A program made the position numbers and the translations under genes. Below are positions 62,444 to 64,000 of a stretch of 64,000 nucleotides of DNA, piece by piece. Where the stretch lies: positions 1,550,001 to 1,614,000 of the forward strand of contig CBDDLM010000004.1 of NCBI GenBank assembly GCA_965230665.1, written 5' to 3'. Below the pieces are notes generated by a model. It was not told where the DNA came from and made no database searches. It saw only the letters and a program-made list of their open reading frames with translations. The stretch's first letter is position 1, and every line of letters starts with the position of its first letter. Source of the DNA: JAGNRR01 sp965230665 (lineage in GTDB: Bacteria > Bacteroidota > Bacteroidia > Chitinophagales > Chitinophagaceae).

Positions 62444-62962
62444 TCAACTTAGAACTTCCCACAAAACGATACCAACACTCACACTAATATTAAAGGAATG
62501 TTTACTACCATATTGTGGTATTTCAACACAGGCATCGCATAGATCAAGCACTTCATTACTCACACCTTGGACTTCATTGCCGAAGACAAAAACAATTTTT
62601 TCATCGTCCTTCTTAGAAAAGTCAGATAAAGAGATGCTATCATGTACTTGTTCGATCGCTACTATTTTGTAAGCTTGTTTTTTTAAGCTAAGAATTGCAT
62701 CCGTTGTCTTTTTTTCGTAATGCCAGCTTACACTATCTGTTGCACCCAAAGCACTCTTGTGAATATCGCGGTGAGGAGGACAGGGTGACACTCCACACAA
62801 GATTATTTCTTCAATCAAAAAGGCATCAGAAGTTCTAAAAACACTTCCAACATTATGCATAGATCGAACGTTATCGAGCACGACAATTGCTTTAGTTTTT
62901 TCTTGATGTTTGAACTCTTCTACACTTAGTCGATCAAGTTCGGCCATTGTTTTTTTTTGCAT
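62444..62962 (-). CDS. SpoU (TrmH) family RNA 2'-O-methyltransferase
   Basis: 172 residues, full length for the short SPOUT form. The three SpoU motifs are clear: LDNVRSMHNVGSVFRTSDAF (about 29-48), VFVFGNEVQGVS, and IPQYGSKHSFNISVSVGIVLWE. S-adenosylmethionine-dependent; target may be tRNA or rRNA and cannot be told. It begins 2 bases after the stop of the DUF6265 gene, so the two are an operon. An 8-9 base T run just upstream of the start could slip. Confidence 0.88.
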   Translation of the reverse strand: MQKKTMAELDRLSVEEFKHQEKTKAIVVLDNVRSMHNVGSVFRTSDAFLIEEIILCGVSPCPPHRDIHKSALGATDSVSWHYEKKTTDAILSLKKQAYKIVAIEQVHDSISLSDFSKKDDEKIVFVFGNEVQGVSNEVLDLCDACVEIPQYGSKHSFNISVSVGIVLWEVLS

Positions 62963-62964
62963 AC

Positions 62965-63432
62965 TTATTGTTCTACTTTTTCAAAAACAAAGTTTTGTTT
63001 TCTATCTCCTGTTTCACTTTCTATTCCAGCTTCCATTTGCCGAGCAGTAATGGTTTTATACCATATTCTTCTAGGGAAATCATAAGCTTCATTTTCAAAA
63101 ACATACTTTTCATTTTCCTGAGAAACAAACCTATAGGAAAAAGCAACACCACCATTTAACCCTTCAATAGTTGGTTTGTAAAATGTACCGCTGTCGGTAA
63201 TGTCTATTTCTATTTCTTCACTCAATTGCATTCCCGTATCGCTCACAACATAGTTCAAAGCTGTATAATGTTGGTCATTCACTTTTTCCCAAGATTCTAG
63301 AATATAGGTGGAATCATCCAAAACCATTTTCCAACTACCCTCTAAAAAAGAAAAGTCCTTTGTTAACTCAGTATTCGAATTACAAGAGATACAAATAGTT
63401 AAAAGAAAAAGGAAAGTAATGTTTCTGCTCAT
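62965..63432 (-). CDS. DUF6265 family lipoprotein
   Basis: 155 residues with lipobox CISC at about 14-17. The mature part begins FSFLEGSWKMVLDDSTYILESWEK, then IEIDITDSGTFYKPTIEG, KYVFENEAYDFPRRIWYKT and ends QNFVFEKVE: the DUF6265 pattern, an all-beta lipocalin-like domain. Probably periplasmic; role unknown. Directly upstream of the SpoU gene with a 2-base gap. Confidence 0.75.
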   Translation of the reverse strand: MSRNITFLFLLTICISCNSNTELTKDFSFLEGSWKMVLDDSTYILESWEKVNDQHYTALNYVVSDTGMQLSEEIEIDITDSGTFYKPTIEGLNGGVAFSYRFVSQENEKYVFENEAYDFPRRIWYKTITARQMEAGIESETGDRKQNFVFEKVEQ

Positions 63433-63471
63433 AGTTCAAAGTTATAAAGAAAAGAAAGAGAATAAATAGTT

Positions 63472-64000
63472 CTAGCACTCAGGTAAGCTCAATGGAATAT
63501 TGGTAGCTAATCCGCCATCACTAGTTTCTTTGTATTTATGATTCATATCAAGCGCAGTGTCTAACATGGTTTTTACAACCTTATCTAAGCTTACTTTGGC
63601 GTCATAAGGGTTGCTTTGAAGAGCAAGCTGTGCGGCTGTAATGGCCTTTATGGCACCCATTGTATTTCGTTCAATACAAGGGATTTGCACCAAGCCACCT
63701 ATAGGGTCACAGGTCATTCCTAAATGATGTTCCATAGCAATCTCTGCTGCTGATAAGGCCTGTTTGACCGTACCACCAAGGCATTCACACAAAGCAGCTG
63801 CAGCCATTGCACTGCTTACGCCAATTTCTGCTTGACATCCTCCCATGGCTGCTGAAATCGTGGCACGTTTTTTAAAAATGCTGCCAATCTCACCAGCGGT
63901 TAGTAAGAATTGTAAGATGGCTTTTTCTCTATGTACTTTAAAAAAGGTAAGATAGTAATGTAAGACAGCGGGAATGACACCAGCGGCGCCATTTGTAGGA
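63472..64000 (-). CDS. sdaA: L-serine ammonia-lyase (C-terminal part, cut by window edge)
   Basis: Frame open from 64000 to the stop at 63472; 176 C-terminal residues seen. They are the alpha domain of the 4Fe-4S L-serine dehydratase: PTNGAAGVIPAVLHYY, ATISAAMGGCQAEIGVSSAMA, CDPIGGLVQIPCIERN and TALDMNHKYKETSDGGLA. The three Cys of GGCQAEIG, TCDPIGG and QIPC bind the cluster. Reaction: L-serine to pyruvate plus ammonia. An internal Met at 63846 is not a start since the motif-rich frame continues before it. Whether it is single chain or alpha/beta cannot be told. Confidence 0.9.
   Translation of the reverse strand, partial: PTNGAAGVIPAVLHYYLTFFKVHREKAILQFLLTAGEIGSIFKKRATISAAMGGCQAEIGVSSAMAAAALCECLGGTVKQALSAAEIAMEHHLGMTCDPIGGLVQIPCIERNTMGAIKAITAAQLALQSNPYDAKVSLDKVVKTMLDTALDMNHKYKETSDGGLATNIPLSLPEC

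Noticed and set aside
1..64000. tRNA or rRNA genes, insertion sequences, prophage
   Set aside because: Intergenic gaps are short and none shows a tRNA-like cloverleaf, transposase, terminal inverted repeats with target duplications, or phage gene.

Overview
The window is a low-GC, gene-dense stretch of a Bacteroidota chromosome. The evidence is the type IX secretion (T9SS) type A C-terminal sorting domains on many exported proteins, promoters of the TTTG / TAnnTTTG type, signal peptides cut before Gln, and Bacteroidota families such as DUF5606, DUF6029, Omp28-related lipoproteins and choice-of-anchor I proteins. A marine or free-living member of the Flavobacteriales is plausible, but the sequence alone does not settle the family. 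I saw no rRNA, tRNA, CRISPR array, insertion sequence or prophage.

Layout. (1) 1-29.8 kb is mostly a surface-protein region on the minus strand: two tandem paralogous fibronectin-III/MAM-type adhesins (1-3160, cut by the window edge, and 3324-9398); a three-gene operon led by a 2878-residue SprB-repeat giant (14807-23443) followed by two small related T9SS cargo proteins (13709-14782, 12098-13687); a short paralog carrying the giant's head domain plus a T9SS tail (23644-25080); and a 1520-residue protein with 17 tandem 51-residue repeats (25253-29815). A histidine ammonia-lyase and an RNase H1 with two viroplasmin-like domains sit inside this block. (2) 30-42 kb is housekeeping: mnmG, a cytochrome c lipoprotein, a VanZ-like protein, gcvH, a DUF5606 protein, an M49 dipeptidyl peptidase lipoprotein, an acyl-ACP desaturase, prfA, a cysteine desulfurase and methylmalonyl-CoA epimerase. 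(3) 41.7-52 kb is envelope-related: an Omp28-like lipoprotein with a DUF6029 barrel, a PpiD/SurA-type folding factor, a SnoaL-like protein, an M28-family glutaminyl cyclase lipoprotein and a large choice-of-anchor I T9SS protein. (4) 52-64 kb holds an RluA-type pseudouridine synthase, an exported HExxH protein, a cluster of small genes (pentapeptide repeat, two GNATs, DinB-like, nadD, LpxL-type acyltransferase), a DksA-like zinc-finger protein, a TolC/HlyD pair, a Ycf48-type T9SS protein, a SpoU methyltransferase, a DUF6265 lipoprotein and the C-terminal part of L-serine dehydratase.

How it fits together. Many genes make, mature or carry exported proteins: repeat adhesins (cargo), PpiD-like chaperone (folding), glutaminyl cyclase (N-terminal pyroglutamate on the Gln-starting mature proteins that dominate here), Omp28/DUF6029 and TolC/HlyD (envelope). 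The most noteworthy observations are an apparently unnamed ~165-residue module placed just before the sorting region in three otherwise unrelated T9SS proteins; a second shared N-terminal domain in the two co-transcribed proteins behind the SprB-repeat giant; that giant's lack of a recognisable sorting domain although a neighbouring mini-paralog has one; and three consecutive 153-bp repeat units that are identical base for base, a sign of recent array expansion.
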